Shown here: piece by piece, positions 38,315 to 51,318 of the stretch
Layout: the number at the start of each line of letters is the position of its first letter
Position numbering within the stretch: position 1 is the first letter of the stretch
NCBI GenBank assembly: GCA_035771175.1
Contig: JAYMFD010001271.1
Location: 1,798,001-1,862,000, forward strand
Origin: Paratinospora sagittata
Lineage: Eukaryota > Streptophyta > Magnoliopsida > Ranunculales > Menispermaceae
Direction: 5' to 3'
Length of the DNA: 64,000 nt
Program-made: the position numbers and the translations under genes
Notes under the pieces: model-generated
Database searches by the model: none
Told to the model about the DNA's origin: nothing
The model's input: the letters and a program-made list of their open reading frames with translations, nothing else

Positions 38315-39498
38315 TCTTAAGTGTTAAAATATTAGTTTTTCCAAAATCGGGCTATCCACCACTTTGCCAAAATTTTACAAAAGGTAATAGCGCACTATCA
38401 GTGTTTATAGCACGCTGATAGGGTTGAATAACCAAAAATCAAATTTTTTGAAAAATTGCCTACAACGCGCTATCCCTTGCTATCCCTTTTGATAACTCGC
38501 TATAAAGTAGTTACCATGATGTTTCAATTTTTACTAAAATGGGCAATAGCGTGCAATAGGCCTAGATTGCACGCTAACGGAAAGTCCAAAAAACTCGAGC
38601 TCTTGGGTATGTGTATATCGACTTACAATAGCCCGCTATAAGTCATTAGGGGGCATGATACACAACCCAATTGGATGCTATCCAAGTTTGAGTTAGAAAT
38701 CTCACATTTCTAACGAGAAAAACGGAGGCCCTTTCCCTTTCTCGATTTTTCCATTCCTTACATAGTTTTGACGGGGAATCGTAACTGAAATATTCTCCAC
38801 TAAGACATGGATGATGCCCATTGTCTCGCACAGCCAAAACAACTTTATATTAAACAATGTTTTGAATTCAAATCATTTCCAACTCTCTTGCTCTTTAAGC
38901 TGCAATTGCTAATTTAATAAAATACTCATTGTCTAATTTTCAAAGATACAACACACACGATTTCAGCAAGTTGGACTAAGCTTTCCGAAGAGTATTTCAA
39001 AAGAAGAAAGTCGTGATTCTTGCATTGCCAATAAATGCTTCGACCCGAATCAAAGTTGGAAACTGTCTTGAAGATAACTTCATTGTTTAACAAGTTCTTC
39101 ATTATATCCTTTTTGTGCTGAGATTTTAAGAAGCATTTCATTGTTTTAAACTGTAAGTATATGAAGTGTTCTCAGTAAGAGAACACAACACATCACCTAT
39201 ATTCTTTCTCGGAGAGCTACAACTAATCATCAAGAACACATCAAATTATAGCTATCAAAGACTACAAAGATCAAGCTCTAAGAATGAGGACATATCTCAA
39301 TGCTAATGCGTTAGTTCAATCTTAGGTGTGTAGGGTAACCTCTCGATCAATCTCAGCACGAAAACTCACTAAATTGCAAAGTCTTCAATATCACTTGGAT
39401 TTAGTATTTGATTTTGACAAAATATTTTCCAAAAGGTTTTAATCATAATTTTAATGAGTTTTGAATGATTTAAAAGTGTTTTGAGTCAATGAAATGGT
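38315..39498 (+). repeat. Satellite unit 34
   Basis: Unit of 1184 bp with a T-type head. Its tail set (CACAGCC, AAATACTCATTG, TTGGACTAAGC, ATATCCTTTTTG, TTTTCCAAAAGG, ATTTTAATGAG) recurs in unit 41 and partly in units 38 and 45. Confidence 0.93.
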
Positions 39499-40672
39499 TC
39501 TTAAGTGTTAAAATATTAATTTTTCCAAAATCGGGCTATCCACCACTTTGCCAAAATTTTACAATAGGTAATAGCGCACTATCAGTGTTGATGGCACGCT
39601 GATAGGGTTGAATAACCAAAAATCAAATTTTCCGGAAAATTGCCTACAACGCGCTATCCATTTTGATAACTCGCTATAAAGTAGTTACCGTGATCTTTCG
39701 GTTTTTAATAAAATGGGCAATAGCGTGCAATAGGCCTAGATTGCACGCTAACGGAAAGTCCAAAAAACTCGAGCTCTTGGGTATGTGTATATCCACTTAC
39801 AATAGCCCGCTATAAGTCATTAGGGGGCATGATACACAACCCAATTGCATGCTATCCAAGTTTGAGTTAGAAATCTCACATTTCTAACGAGAAAAACGGA
39901 GGCCCTTTCCCTTGCTCGATTTTTCCATTCCTTACACAGTTTTGACGGGGAATCGTAACTGAAATATTCTCCACTAAGACATGGATGATGCCCTTTGTTT
40001 CGCATGGCCAAAACAACTTTAGATTAAACAATGTCCTGAATTCAAATCATTTCCTACTCTCTTGCTCTTTAAGCTGCAATTGCTAATTTAATAAAACACT
40101 CATTGTCTAATTTTCAATAAAACAACACACACGATTTCAGCAAGTTAGACTGAGCTTTCCGAAGAGTATTTCAAAAGAAGAAACTCGTGATTCTTGCATT
40201 GCCAATAAATGCTTCGACCCGAATCAAAGTTGGAAACTGTCTTGAACATAACTTCATTGTTTAACAAGTTCTTCATTATATCCCTTTTGTGCTGAGATTT
40301 TAAGAAGCATTTCATTGTTTTAAACTGTAAGTATATGAAGTGTTCTCAGTAAGAGAACACAACACATCACCTATATTCTTTCTCTAGGAGCTACAACTAA
40401 TCATCAAGAACACATCAAATTATAGCTATCATAGTCTACAAACATCAAGCTCTAAGAACGAGGACATATCTCAATGCTAATGCGTTAGTTCAATCTTAGG
40501 TGTGTAGGGTAACCTCTCGATCAATCTCAGCACGAAAACTCACTAAATTGCAAAGTCTTCAATATCACTTGGATTTAGTATTTGATTTTGACAAAATATT
40601 TTTCGAAAGGTTTTAATCATAATTTCAATGAGTTTTGAATGATTTAAAAGTGTTTTGAGTCAATGAAATGGT
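39499..40672 (+). repeat. Satellite unit 35 (M-type head)
   Basis: Unit of 1174 bp with an M-type head like unit 13. The distal set (ATGTCCTGAATTC, TTCAATAAAACAAC, GAAACTCGTG, CTTGAACATAAC, CTCTAGGAGC) is shared with units 39 and 42. Confidence 0.93.
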
Positions 40673-41866
40673 TCTTAAGTGTTAAAATATTAGTTTTTCC
40701 AAAATCGGGCTATCCACCACTTTGCCAAAATTTTACAAAAGGTAATAGCGCACTATCAGTGTTTATAGCACGCTGATAGGGTTGAATAACCAAAAATCAA
40801 ATTTTCTAGAAAATTGCCTACAACGCGCTATCCCTTGCTATCCCTTGCTATCCCTTTTGATAAGTCGCTATAAAGTAGTTACCGTGATGTTTCGATTTTT
40901 ACTAAAATGGGCAATAGCGTGCAATAGGCCTAGATTGCACGCTAACGGAAAGTCCAAAAAACTCGAGCTCTTGGGTATGTGTATATCGACTTACAATAGC
41001 CCGCTATAAGTCATTAGGGGGCATGATACACAACCCAATTGCATGCTTTCCAAGTTTGAGTTAGAAATCTCACATTTCTAACGAAAAAAACGGAGGCCCT
41101 TCCCCTTGCTCGATTTTTCCATTCCTTACACAGTTTTGACGGGGAATCGTAACTGAAATATTCTCCACTAAGACATGGATGATGCCCATTGTTTCGCACG
41201 GCCAAAACAACTTTAGATTAAACAATGTTTTGAATTCAAATCATTTCCTACTCTCTTGCTCTTTAAACTGCAATTGCTAATTTAATAAAACACTCATCGT
41301 CTAATTTTCAAAGATACAACACACACGATTTCAGCAAGTTAGACTGAGCTTTCCGAAGAGTATTTGAAAAGAAGAAAGTCGTGATTCTTGCATTGCCAAT
41401 AAATGCTTCGACCCGAATCAAAGTTGGAAACTGTCTTGAAGATAACTTCATTGTTTAACAAGTTCTTCATTATATCCCTTTTGTGCTGAGATTTTAAGAA
41501 GCATTTCATTGTTTTAAACTGTAAGTATGTGAAGTGTTCTCAGTAAGAGAACACAACACATCACCTATATTCTTTCTCTGAGAGCTACAACTAATCATCA
41601 AGAACACATCAAATTATAGCTCTCAAAGTCTACAAAGATCAAGCTCTAAGAACGAGGACATATCTCAATGCTAATGCGTTAGTTCAATCTTAGGTGTGTA
41701 GGGTAACCTCTCGATCAATCTCAGCACGAAAACTCACTAAATTGCAAAGTCTTCAATATCACTTGGATTTAGTATTTGATTTTGACAAAATATTTTCCGA
41801 AAGGTTTTAATCATAATTTCAATTAGTTTTGAATGATTTAAAAGTTTTTTGAGTCAATGAAATGGT
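40673..41866 (+). repeat. Satellite unit 36, three minisatellite copies
   Basis: Unit of 1194 bp with three perfect GCTATCCCTT copies, TTTTCTAGAAAATT and GATAAGTCGC. The distal words GTATTTGAAAAG and GTATGTGAAG are shared with units 37 and 43. Confidence 0.93.
40827..40856 (+). repeat. 10-bp minisatellite, 3 copies (example, unit 36)
   Basis: Three perfect tandem copies of GCTATCCCTT. Other units hold one or two, often with the variant GCTATCCCTC. Copy number 1, 2 or 3 corresponds to unit lengths near 1174, 1184 and 1194 bp, so this site accounts for most length variation in the array. Three-copy units are 25, 33, 36 and 43. Confidence 0.92.
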
Positions 41867-43050
41867 TCTTAAGTGTTAAAATATTAGTTTTTCCAAAATC
41901 GGGCTATCCACCACTTTGCCAAAATTTTACAAAAGGTAATAGCGCACTATCAGTGTTTATAGCACGCTAATAGGTTTTAATAACCAAAAATCAAATTTTC
42001 TGGAAAATTGCCTACAACGCGCTATCCCTCGCTATCCCTTTAGATAACTCGCTATAAAGTATTTACCGTGATCTTTCGATTTTTACTAAAATGGGCAATA
42101 GCGTGCAATAGGCCTAGATTGCACGCTAACGGAAAGTCCAAAAAACTCGAGCTCTTGGGTATGTGTATATCGACTTACAATAGCCCGCTATAAGTCATTA
42201 GGGGGCATGATACACAACCCAATTGCATGCTTTCCAAGTTTGAGTTAGAAATCTCACAGTTCTAACGAAAAAAACGGAGGCCCTTTCCCTTGCTCGATTT
42301 TTCCATTCCTTACACAGTTTTGACGGGGAATCGTAACTGAAATATTCTCCACTAAGACATGGATGATGCCCATTGTTTCGCACGGCCAAAACAACTTTAG
42401 ATTAAACAATGTTTTGAATTCAAATCATTTCCTACTCTCTTGCTCTTTAAACTGCAATTGCTAATTTAATAAAACACTCATCGTCTAATTTTCAAAGATA
42501 CAACACACACGATTTCAGCAAGTTAGACTGAGCTTTCCGAAGAGTATTTGAAAAGAAGAAAGTCGTGATTCTTGCATTGCCAATAAATGCTTCGACCCGA
42601 ATCAAAGTTGGAAACTGTCTTGAAGATAACTTCATTGTTTAACAAGTTCTTCATTATATCCCTTTTGTGCTGAGATTGTAAGAAGCATTTCATTGTTTTA
42701 AACTGTAAGTATGTGAAGTGTTCTCAGTAAGAGAACACAACACATCACCTATATTCTTTCTCTGGGAGCTACAACTAATCATCAAGAACACATCAAATTA
42801 TAGCTCTCAAAGTCTACAAAGATCAAGCTCTAAGAACGAGGACATATCTCAATGCTAATGCGTTAGTTCAATCTTAGGTGTGTAGGGTAACCTCTCGATC
42901 AATCTCAGCACGAAAACTCACTAAATTGCAAAGTCTTCAATATCACTTGGATTTAGTATTTGATTTTGACAAAATATTTTTCGAAAGGTTTTAATCATAA
43001 TTTCAATGAGTTCTGAATGATTTAAAAGTGTTTTGAGTCAATGAAATGGT
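41867..43050 (+). repeat. Satellite unit 37
   Basis: Unit of 1184 bp. Its head words GCTAATAGGTTTTAATAACC and AGTATTTACC match unit 44, seven units away. The distal half resembles unit 36. Confidence 0.93.
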
Positions 43051-44234
43051 TCTTAAGTGTTAAAATATTAGTTTTTCCAAAATCGGGCTATCCACCACTT
43101 TGCCAAAATTTTACAAAAGGTAATAGCGCACTATCAGTGTTTATAGCACGCTGATAGGGTTGAATAACCAAAAATCAAATTTTCTAGAAAATTGCCTACA
43201 ACGCGCTATCCCTTGCTATCCCTTTTGATAAGTCGCTATAAAGTAGTTACCGTGATGTTTCGATTTTTACTAAAATGGGCAATAGCGTGCAATAGGCCTA
43301 GATTGCACGCTAACGGAAAGTCCAAAAAACTCGAGCTCTTGGGTATGTGTATATCGACTTACAATAGCCCGCTATAAGTCATTAGGGGGCATGATACACA
43401 ACCCAATTGCATGCTTTCCAAGTTTGAGTTAGAAATCTCACATTTCTAACGAGAAAAACGGAGGCCCTTTCCCTTGCTCGATTTTTCCATTCCTTACACA
43501 GTTTTGACGGGGAATCGTAACTGAAATATTCTCCACTAAGACAGGGATGATGCCCATTGTTTCGCACGGCCAAAACAACTTTAGATTAAACAATGTTTTG
43601 AATTCAAATCATTTCCTACTCTCTTGCTCTTTAAGCTGCAATTGCTAATTTAATAAAACACTCATCGTCTAATTTTCAAAGATACAACACACACGATTTC
43701 AGCAAGTTAAACTGAGCTTTCCGAAGAGTATTTCAAAAGAAGAAAGTCGTGATTTTTGCATTGCCAATAAATGCTTCGACCCGAATCAAAGTTGGAAACT
43801 GTCTTGAAGATAACTTCATTGTTTAACAAGTTCTTCATTATATCCTTTTTGTGCTGAGATTTTAAGAAGCATTTCATTGTTTTAAACTGTAAGTATATGA
43901 AGTGTTCTCAGTAAGAGAACACAACACATCACCTATATTCTTTCTCGGAGAGCTACAACTAATCATCAAGAACACATCAAATTATAGCTATCAAAGACTA
44001 CAAAGATCAAGCTCTAAGAATGAGGACATATCTCAATGCTAATGCGTTAGTTCAATCTTAGGTGTGTAGGGTAACCTCTCGATCAATCTCAGCACGAAAA
44101 CTCACTAAATTGCAAAGTCTTCAATATCACTTGGATTTAGTATTTGATTTTGACAAAATATTTTCCAAAAGGTTTTAATCATAATTTTAATGAGTTTTGA
44201 ATGATTTAAAAGTGTTTTGAGTCAATGAAATGGT
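43051..44234 (+). repeat. Satellite unit 38
   Basis: Unit of 1184 bp with a T-type head and GATAAGTCGC. Up to about 43.75 kb the tail has private text (AAGTTAAACTGAGC, GTGATTTTTGC). After that it matches unit 34 at offset 4736, marking an exchange point. Confidence 0.92.
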
Positions 44235-45408
44235 TCTTAAGTGTTAAAATATTAATTTTTCCAAAATCGGGCTATCCACCACTTTGCCAAAATTTTACAA
44301 TAGGTAATAGCGCACTATCAGTGTTGATGGCACGCTGATAGGGTTGAATAACCAAAAATCAAATTTTCCGGAAAATTGCCTACAGCGCGCTATCCATTTT
44401 GATAACTCGCTATAAAGTAGTTACCGTGATCTTTCGGTTTTTAATAAAATGGTCAATAGCGTGCAATAGGCCTAGATTGCACGCTAACGGAAAGTCCAAA
44501 AAACTCGAGCTCTTGGGTATGTGTATATCCACTTACAATAGCCCGCTATAAGTCATTAGGGGGCATGATACACAACCCAATTGCATGCTATCCAAGTTTG
44601 AGTTAGAAATCTCACATTTCTAACGAGAAAAACGGAGGCCCTTTCCCTTGCTCGATTTTTCCATTCCTTACACAGTTTTGACGGGGAATCGTAACTGAAA
44701 TATTCTCCACTAAGACATGGATGATGCCCTTTGTTTCGCATGGCCAAAACAACTTTAGATTAAACAATGTCCTGAATTCAAATCATTTCCTACTCTCTTG
44801 CTCTTTAAGCTGCAATTGCTAATTTAATAAAACACTCATTGTCTAATTTTCAATAAAACAACACACACGATTTCAGCAAGTTAGACTGAGCTTTCCGAAG
44901 AGTATTTCAAAAGAAGAAACTCGTGATTCTTGCATTGCCAATAAATGCTTCGACCCGAATCAAAGTTGGAAACTGTCTTGAACATAACTTCATTGTTTAA
45001 CAAGTTCTTCATTATATCCCTTTTGTGCTGAGATTTTAAGAAGCATTTCATTGTTTTAAACTGTAAGTATATGAAGTGTTCTCAGTAAGAGAACACAACA
45101 CATCACCTATATTCTTTCTCTAGGAGCTACAACTAATCATCAAGAACACATCAAATTATAGCTATCATAGTCTACAAACATCAAGCTCTAAGAACGAGGA
45201 CATATCTCAATGCTAATGCGTTAGTTCAATCTTAGGTGTGTAGGGTAACCTCTCGATCAATCTCAGCACGAAAACTCACTAAATTGCAAAGTCTTCAATA
45301 TCACTTGGATTTAGTATTTGATTTTGACAAAATATTTTTCGAAAGGTTTTAATCATAATTTCAATGAGTTCTGAATGATTTAAAAGTGTTTTGAGTCAAT
45401 GAAATGGT
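44235..45408 (+). repeat. Satellite unit 39 (M-type head)
   Basis: Unit of 1174 bp, near copy of unit 35 (offset 4736) and of unit 42 (offset 3543). It shares AATGGTCAATAGC with unit 42 only. Confidence 0.93.
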
Positions 45409-46591
45409 TCTTAAGTGTTAAAATATTAGTTTTTCCAAAATCGGGCTATCCACCACTTTGCCAAAATTTTACAAAAGGTAATAGCGCACTATCAGTGTTT
45501 ATAGCACGCTGATAGGGTTGAATAACCAAAAATCAAATTTTCTAGAAAATTGCCTACAACGCGCTATCCCTTGCTATCCCTTTTGATAAGTCGCTATAAA
45601 GTAGTTACCGTGATGTTTCGATTTTTACTAAAATGGGAATAGCGTGCAATAGGCCTAGATTGCACGCTAACGGAAAGTCCAAAAAACTCGAGCTCTTGGG
45701 TATGAGTATATCGACTTACAATAGCCCGCTATAAGTCACTAGGGGGCATGATACACAACCCAATTTCATGGTATCCAAGTTTGAGTTAGAAATCTCACAT
45801 TTCTAACGAGAAAAACGGAGGCCCCTTCCCTTGCTCGATTTTTCCATTCCTTACACAGTTTTGACGGGGAATCGTAACTGAAATATTCTCCACTAAGACA
45901 GGGATGATGCCCATTGTTTCGCACGGCCAAAACAACTTTAGATTAAACAATGTTTTCAATTCAAATCATTTCCTACTCTCTTGCTCTTTAAGCTGCAATT
46001 GCTAATTTAATAAAACACTCATCGTCTAATTTTCAAAGATACAACACACACGATTTCAGCAAGTTAGACTGAGCTTTCCGAAGAGTATTTCAAAAGAAGA
46101 AAGTCGTGATTCTTGCATTGCCAATAAATGCTTCGACCCGAATCAAAGTTGGAAACTGTCTTGAAGATAACTTCATTGTTTAACAAGTTCTTCATTATAT
46201 CCCTTTTGTGCTGAGATTTTAAGAAGCATTTCATTGTTTTAAACTGTAAGTATATGAAGTGTTCTCAGTAAGAGAACACAACACATCACCTATATTCTTT
46301 CTCTGAGAGCTACAACTAATCATCAAGAACACATCAAATTATAGCTATCAAAGTCTACAAAGATCAAGTTCTAAGAACGAGGACATATCTCGATGCTAAT
46401 GCGTTAGTTCAATCTTAGGTGTGTAGGGTAACCTCTCGATCAATCTCAGCACGAAAACTCACTAAATTGCAAAGTCTTCAATATCACTTGGATTTAGTAT
46501 TTGATTTTGACAAAATATTTTCCGAAAGGTTTTAATCATAATTTCAATGAGTTTTGAATGATTTAAAAGTGTTTTGAGTCAATGAAATGGT
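45409..46591 (+). repeat. Satellite unit 40
   Basis: Unit of 1183 bp with one base lost in AATGGGAATAGCG. It carries the CACTAGGGGGC, TTCATGGTATCC, GACAGGGATG and TCTCGATGCTAAT set of unit 33. The EcoRI site is lost (TTTTCAATTC). Confidence 0.93.
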
Positions 46592-47777
46592 TCTTAAGTG
46601 TTAAAATATTAGTTTTTCCAAAATCGGGCTATCCACCACTTTGCCAAAATTTTACAAAAGCTAATAGCGCACTATCAGTGTTTATAGCACGCTGATAGGG
46701 TTGAATAACCAAAAATCAAATTTTCTGGAAAATTGCCTACAACGCGCTATCCCTTGCTATCCCTTTTGATAAGTCGCTATAAAGTAGTTACCGTGATGTT
46801 TCGATTTTTACTAAAATGGGCAATAGCGTGCAATAGGCCTAGATTGGACGCTAACGGAAAGTCCAAAAAACTCGAGCTCTTGGGTATGTGTATATCGACT
46901 TACAATAGCATGCTATAAGTCATTAGGTGGCATGATACACAACCCAATTGCATGCTATCCAAGTTTGAGTTAGAAATCTCACATTTCTAACGAGAAAAAC
47001 GGAGGCCCTTTCCCTTGCTCGATTTTTCCATTCCTTACACAGTTTTGACGGGGAATCGTAACTGAAATATTCTCCACTAAGACATGGATGATGCCCATTG
47101 TCTCGCACAGCCAAAACAACTTTAGATTAAACAATGTTTTGAATTCAAATCATTTCCAACTCTCTTGCTCTTTAAGCTGCAATTGCTAATTTAATAAAAT
47201 ACTCATTGTCTAATTTTCAAAGATACAACACACACGATTTCAGCAAGTTGGACTAAGCTTTCCGAAGAGTATTTCAAAAGAAGAAAGTCGTGATTCTTGC
47301 ATTGCCAATAAATGCTTCGACCCGAATCAAAGTTGGAAACTGTCTTGAAGATAACTTCATTGTTTAACAAGTTCTTCATTATATCCTTTTTGTGCTGAGA
47401 TTTTAAGAAGCATTTCATTGTTTTTTAAACTGTAAGTATATGAAGTGTTCTCAGTAAGAGAACACAACACATCACCTATATTCTTTCTCGGAGAGCTACA
47501 ACTAATCATCAAGAACACATCAAATTATAGCTATCAAAGACTACAAAGATCAAGCTCTAAGAATGAGGACATATCTCAATGCTAATGCGTTAGTTCAATC
47601 TTAGGTGTGTAGGGTAACCTCTCGATCAATCTCAGCACGAAAACTCACTAAATTGCAAAGTCTTCAATATCACTTGGATTTAGTATTTGATTTTGACAAA
47701 ATATTTTCCAAAAGGTTTTAATCATAATTTTAATGAGTTTTGAATGATTTAAAAGTGTTTTGAGTCAATGAAATGGT
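46592..47777 (+). repeat. Satellite unit 41
   Basis: Unit of 1186 bp. Two extra T are present in TTGTTTTTTAAACTG. It corresponds to unit 34 in the seven-unit register, with the same CACAGCC, AAATACTC and TTGGACTAAGC tail. The second palindrome reads ATAGCATGCTAT through a local CC to AT change. Confidence 0.93.
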
Positions 47778-48951
47778 TCTTAAGTGTTAAAATATTAATT
47801 TTTCCAAAATCGGGCTATCCACCACTTTGCCAAAATTTTACAATAGGTAATAGCGCACTATCAGTGTTGATGGCACGCTGATAGGGTTGAATAACCAAAA
47901 ATCAAATTTTCCGGAAAATTGCCTACAACGCGCTATCCATTTTGATAACTCGCTATAAAGTAGTTACCGTGATCTTTCGGTTTTTAATAAAATGGTCAAT
48001 AGCGTGCAATAGGCCTAGATTGCACGCTAACGGAAAGTCCAAAAAACTCGAGCTCTTGGGTATGTGTATATCCACTTACAATAGCCCGCTATAAGTCATT
48101 AGGGGGCATGATACACAACCCAATTGCATGCTATCCAAGTTTGAGTTAGAAATCTCACATTTCTAACGAGAAAAACGGAGGCCCTTTCCCTTGCTCGATT
48201 TTTCCATTCCTTACACAGTTTTGACGGGGAATCGTAACTGAAATATTCTCCACTAAGACATGGATGATGCCCTTTGTTTCGCATGGCCAAAACAACTTTA
48301 GATTAAACAATGTCCTGAATTCAAATCATTTCCTACTCTCTTGCTCTTTAAGCTGCAATTGCTAATTTAATAAAACACTCATTGTCTAATTTTCAATAAA
48401 ACAACACACACGATTTCAGCAAGTTAGACTGAGCTTTCCGAAGAGTATTTCAAAAGAAGAAACTCGTGATTCTTGCATTGCCAATAAATGCTTCGACCCG
48501 AATCAAAGTTGGAAACTGTCTTGAACATAACTTCATTGTTTAACAAGTTCTTCATTATATCCCTTTTGTGCTGAGATTTTAAGAAGCATTTCATTGTTTT
48601 AAACTGTAAGTATATGAAGTGTTCTCAGTAAGAGAACACAACACATCACCTATATTCTTTCTCTAGGAGCTACAACTAATCATCAAGAACACATCAAATT
48701 ATAGCTATCATAGTCTACAAAGATCAAGCTCTAAGAACGAGGACATATCTCAATGCTAATGCGTTAGTTCAATCTTAGGTGTGCAGGGTAACCTCTCGAT
48801 CAATCTCAGCACGAAAACTCACTAAATTGCAAAGTCTTCAATATCACTTGGATTTAGTATTTGATTTTGACAAAATATTTTTCGAAAGGTTTTAATCATA
48901 ATTTCAATGAGTTCTGAATGATTTAAAAGTGTTTTGAGTCAATGAAATGGT
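47778..48951 (+). repeat. Satellite unit 42 (M-type head)
   Basis: Unit of 1174 bp, counterpart of unit 35 at offset 8279 and near copy of unit 39. It has a private GTGTGCAGGGTAACC. Confidence 0.93.
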
Positions 48952-50097
48952 TCTTAAGTGTTAAAATATTAGTTTTTCCAAAATCGGGCTATCCACCACT
49001 TTGCCAAAATTTTACAAAAGGTAATAGCGCACTATCAGTGTTTATTGCCTACAACGCGCTATCCCTTGCTATCCCTTGCTATCCCTTTTGATAAGTCGCT
49101 ATAAAGTAGTTACCGTGATGTTTCGATTTTTACTAAAATGGGCAATAGCGTGCAATAGGCCTAGATTGCACGCTAACGGAAAGTCCAAAAAACTCGAGCT
49201 CTTGGGTATGTGTATATCGACTTACAATAGCCCGCTATAAGTCATTAGGGGGCATGATACACAACCCAATTGCATGCTTTCCAAGTTTGAGTTAGAAATC
49301 TCACATTTCTAACGAAAAAAACGGAGGCCCTTTCCCTTGCTCGATTTTTCCATTCCTTACACAGTTTTGACGGGGAATCGTAACTGAAATATTCTCCACT
49401 AAGACATGGATGATGCCCATTGTTTCGCACGGCCAAAACAACTTTAGATTAAACAATGTTTTGAATTCAAATCATTTCCTACTCTCTTGCTCTTTAAACT
49501 GCAATTGCTAATTTAATAAAACACTCATCGTCTAATTTTCAAAGATACAACACACACGATTTCATCAAGTTAGACTGAGCTTTCCGAAGAGTATTTGAAA
49601 AGAAGAAAGTCGTGATTCTTGCATTGCCAATAAATGCTTCGACCCGAATCAAAGTTGGAAACTGTCTTGAAGATAACTTCATTGTTTAACAAGTTCTTCA
49701 TTATATCCCTTTTGTGCTGAGATTTTAAGAAGCATTTCATTATTTTAAACTGTAAGTATGTGAAGTGTTCTCAGTAAGAGAACACAACACATCACCTATA
49801 TTCTTTCTCTGAGAGCTACAACTAATCATCAAGAACACATCAAATTATAGCTCTCAAAGTCTACAAAGATCAAGCTCTAAGAACGAGGACATATCTCAAT
49901 GCTAATGCGTTAGTTCAATCTTAGGTGTGTAGGGTAACCTCTCGATCAATCTCAGCACGAAAACTCACTAAATTGCAAAGTCTTCAATATCACTTGGATT
50001 TAGTATTTGATTTTGACAAAATATTTTCCGAAAGGTTTTAATCATAATTTCAATTAGTTTTGAATGATTTAAAAGTTTTTTGAGTCAATGAAATGGT
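48952..50097 (+). repeat. Satellite unit 43, 48-bp deletion
   Basis: Unit of 1146 bp. The text jumps from GTGTTTAT straight to TGCCTACAACGCG near 49045, removing 48 bp. Without the deletion it would be 1194 bp, the length of unit 36, whose three minisatellite copies and distal variants it shares. Confidence 0.93.
49040..49052 (+). other. 48-bp deletion junction in unit 43
   Basis: GTGTTTAT is joined directly to TGCCTAC. Compared with unit 36, the missing 48 bp run from TAGCACGCTG to CTAGAAAA. Only one or two bases of microhomology (AT) are available at the joint. The unit keeps its three minisatellite copies. Confidence 0.9.
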
Positions 50098-51281
50098 TCT
50101 TAAGTGTTAAAATATTAGTTTTTCCAAAATCGGGCTATCCACCACTTTGCCAAAATTTCACAAAAGGTAATAGCGCACTATCAGTGTTTATAGCACGCTA
50201 ATAGGTTTTAATAACCAAAAATCAAATTTTCTGGAAAATTGCCTACAACGCGCTATCCCTCGCTATCCCTTTTGATAACTCGCTATAAAGTATTTACCGT
50301 GATCTTTCGATTTTTACTAAAATGGGCAATAGCGTGCAATAGGCCTAGATTGCACGCTAACGGAAAGTCCAAAAAACTCGAGCTCTTGGGTATGTGTATA
50401 TCGACTTACAATTGCCCGCTATAAGTCATTAGGGGGCATGATACACAACCCAATTGCATGCTATCCAAGTTTGAGTTAGAAATCTCACATTTCTAACGAG
50501 AAAAACGGAGGCCCTTTCCCTTGCTCGATTTTTCCATTCCTTACACAGTTTTGACGGGGAATCGTAACTGAAATATTCTCCACTAAGACAGGGATGATGC
50601 CCATTGTTTCGCACGGCCAAAACAACTTTAGATTAAACAATGTTTTGAATTCAAATCATTTCCTACTCTCTTGCTCTTTAAGCTGCAATTGCTAATTTAA
50701 TAAAACACTCATTGTCTAATTTTCAAAGATACAACACACACGATTTCAGCAAGTTAGACTGAGCTATCCGAAGAGTATTTCAAAAGAAGAAAGTCGTGAT
50801 TCTTGCATTGCCAATAAATGCTTCGACCCGAATCAAAGTTGGAAACTGTCTTGAAGATAACTTCATTGTTTAACAAGTTCTTCATTATATCCCTTTTGTG
50901 CTGAGATTTTAAGAAGCATTTCATTGTTTTAAACTGTAAGTATATGAAGTGTTCTCAGTAAGAGAACACAACACATCACCTATATTCTTTCTCTGAGAGC
51001 TACAACTAATCATCAAGAACACATCAAATTATAGCTATCAAAGTCTACAAAGATCAAGTTCTAAGAACGAGGACATATCTCGATGCTAATGCGTTAGTTC
51101 AATCTTAGGTGTGTAGGGTAACCTCTCGATCAATCTCAGCACGAAAACTCACTAAATTGCAAAGTCTTCAATATCACTTGGATTTAGTATTTGATTTTGA
51201 CAAAATATTTTCCGAAAGGTTTTAATCATAATTTCAATGAGTTTTGAATGATTTAAAAGTGTTTTGAGTCAAGGAAATGGT
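50098..51281 (+). repeat. Satellite unit 44
   Basis: Unit of 1184 bp. The head matches unit 37 (GCTAATAGGTTTTAATAACC). The tail has TCTCGATGCTAAT and GATCAAGTTCTAAG, shared with unit 40. A private change is GAGCTATCCG. Confidence 0.93.
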
Positions 51282-51318
51282 TCTTAAGTGTTAAAATATT
51301 AGTTTTTCCAAAATCGGG

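Noticed and set aside
51090..51130. TAGGGTAACC and TAAGGGTAACC as degenerate telomere repeats
   Set aside because: A single TAGGG-like word per unit without tandem copies is not telomeric sequence.
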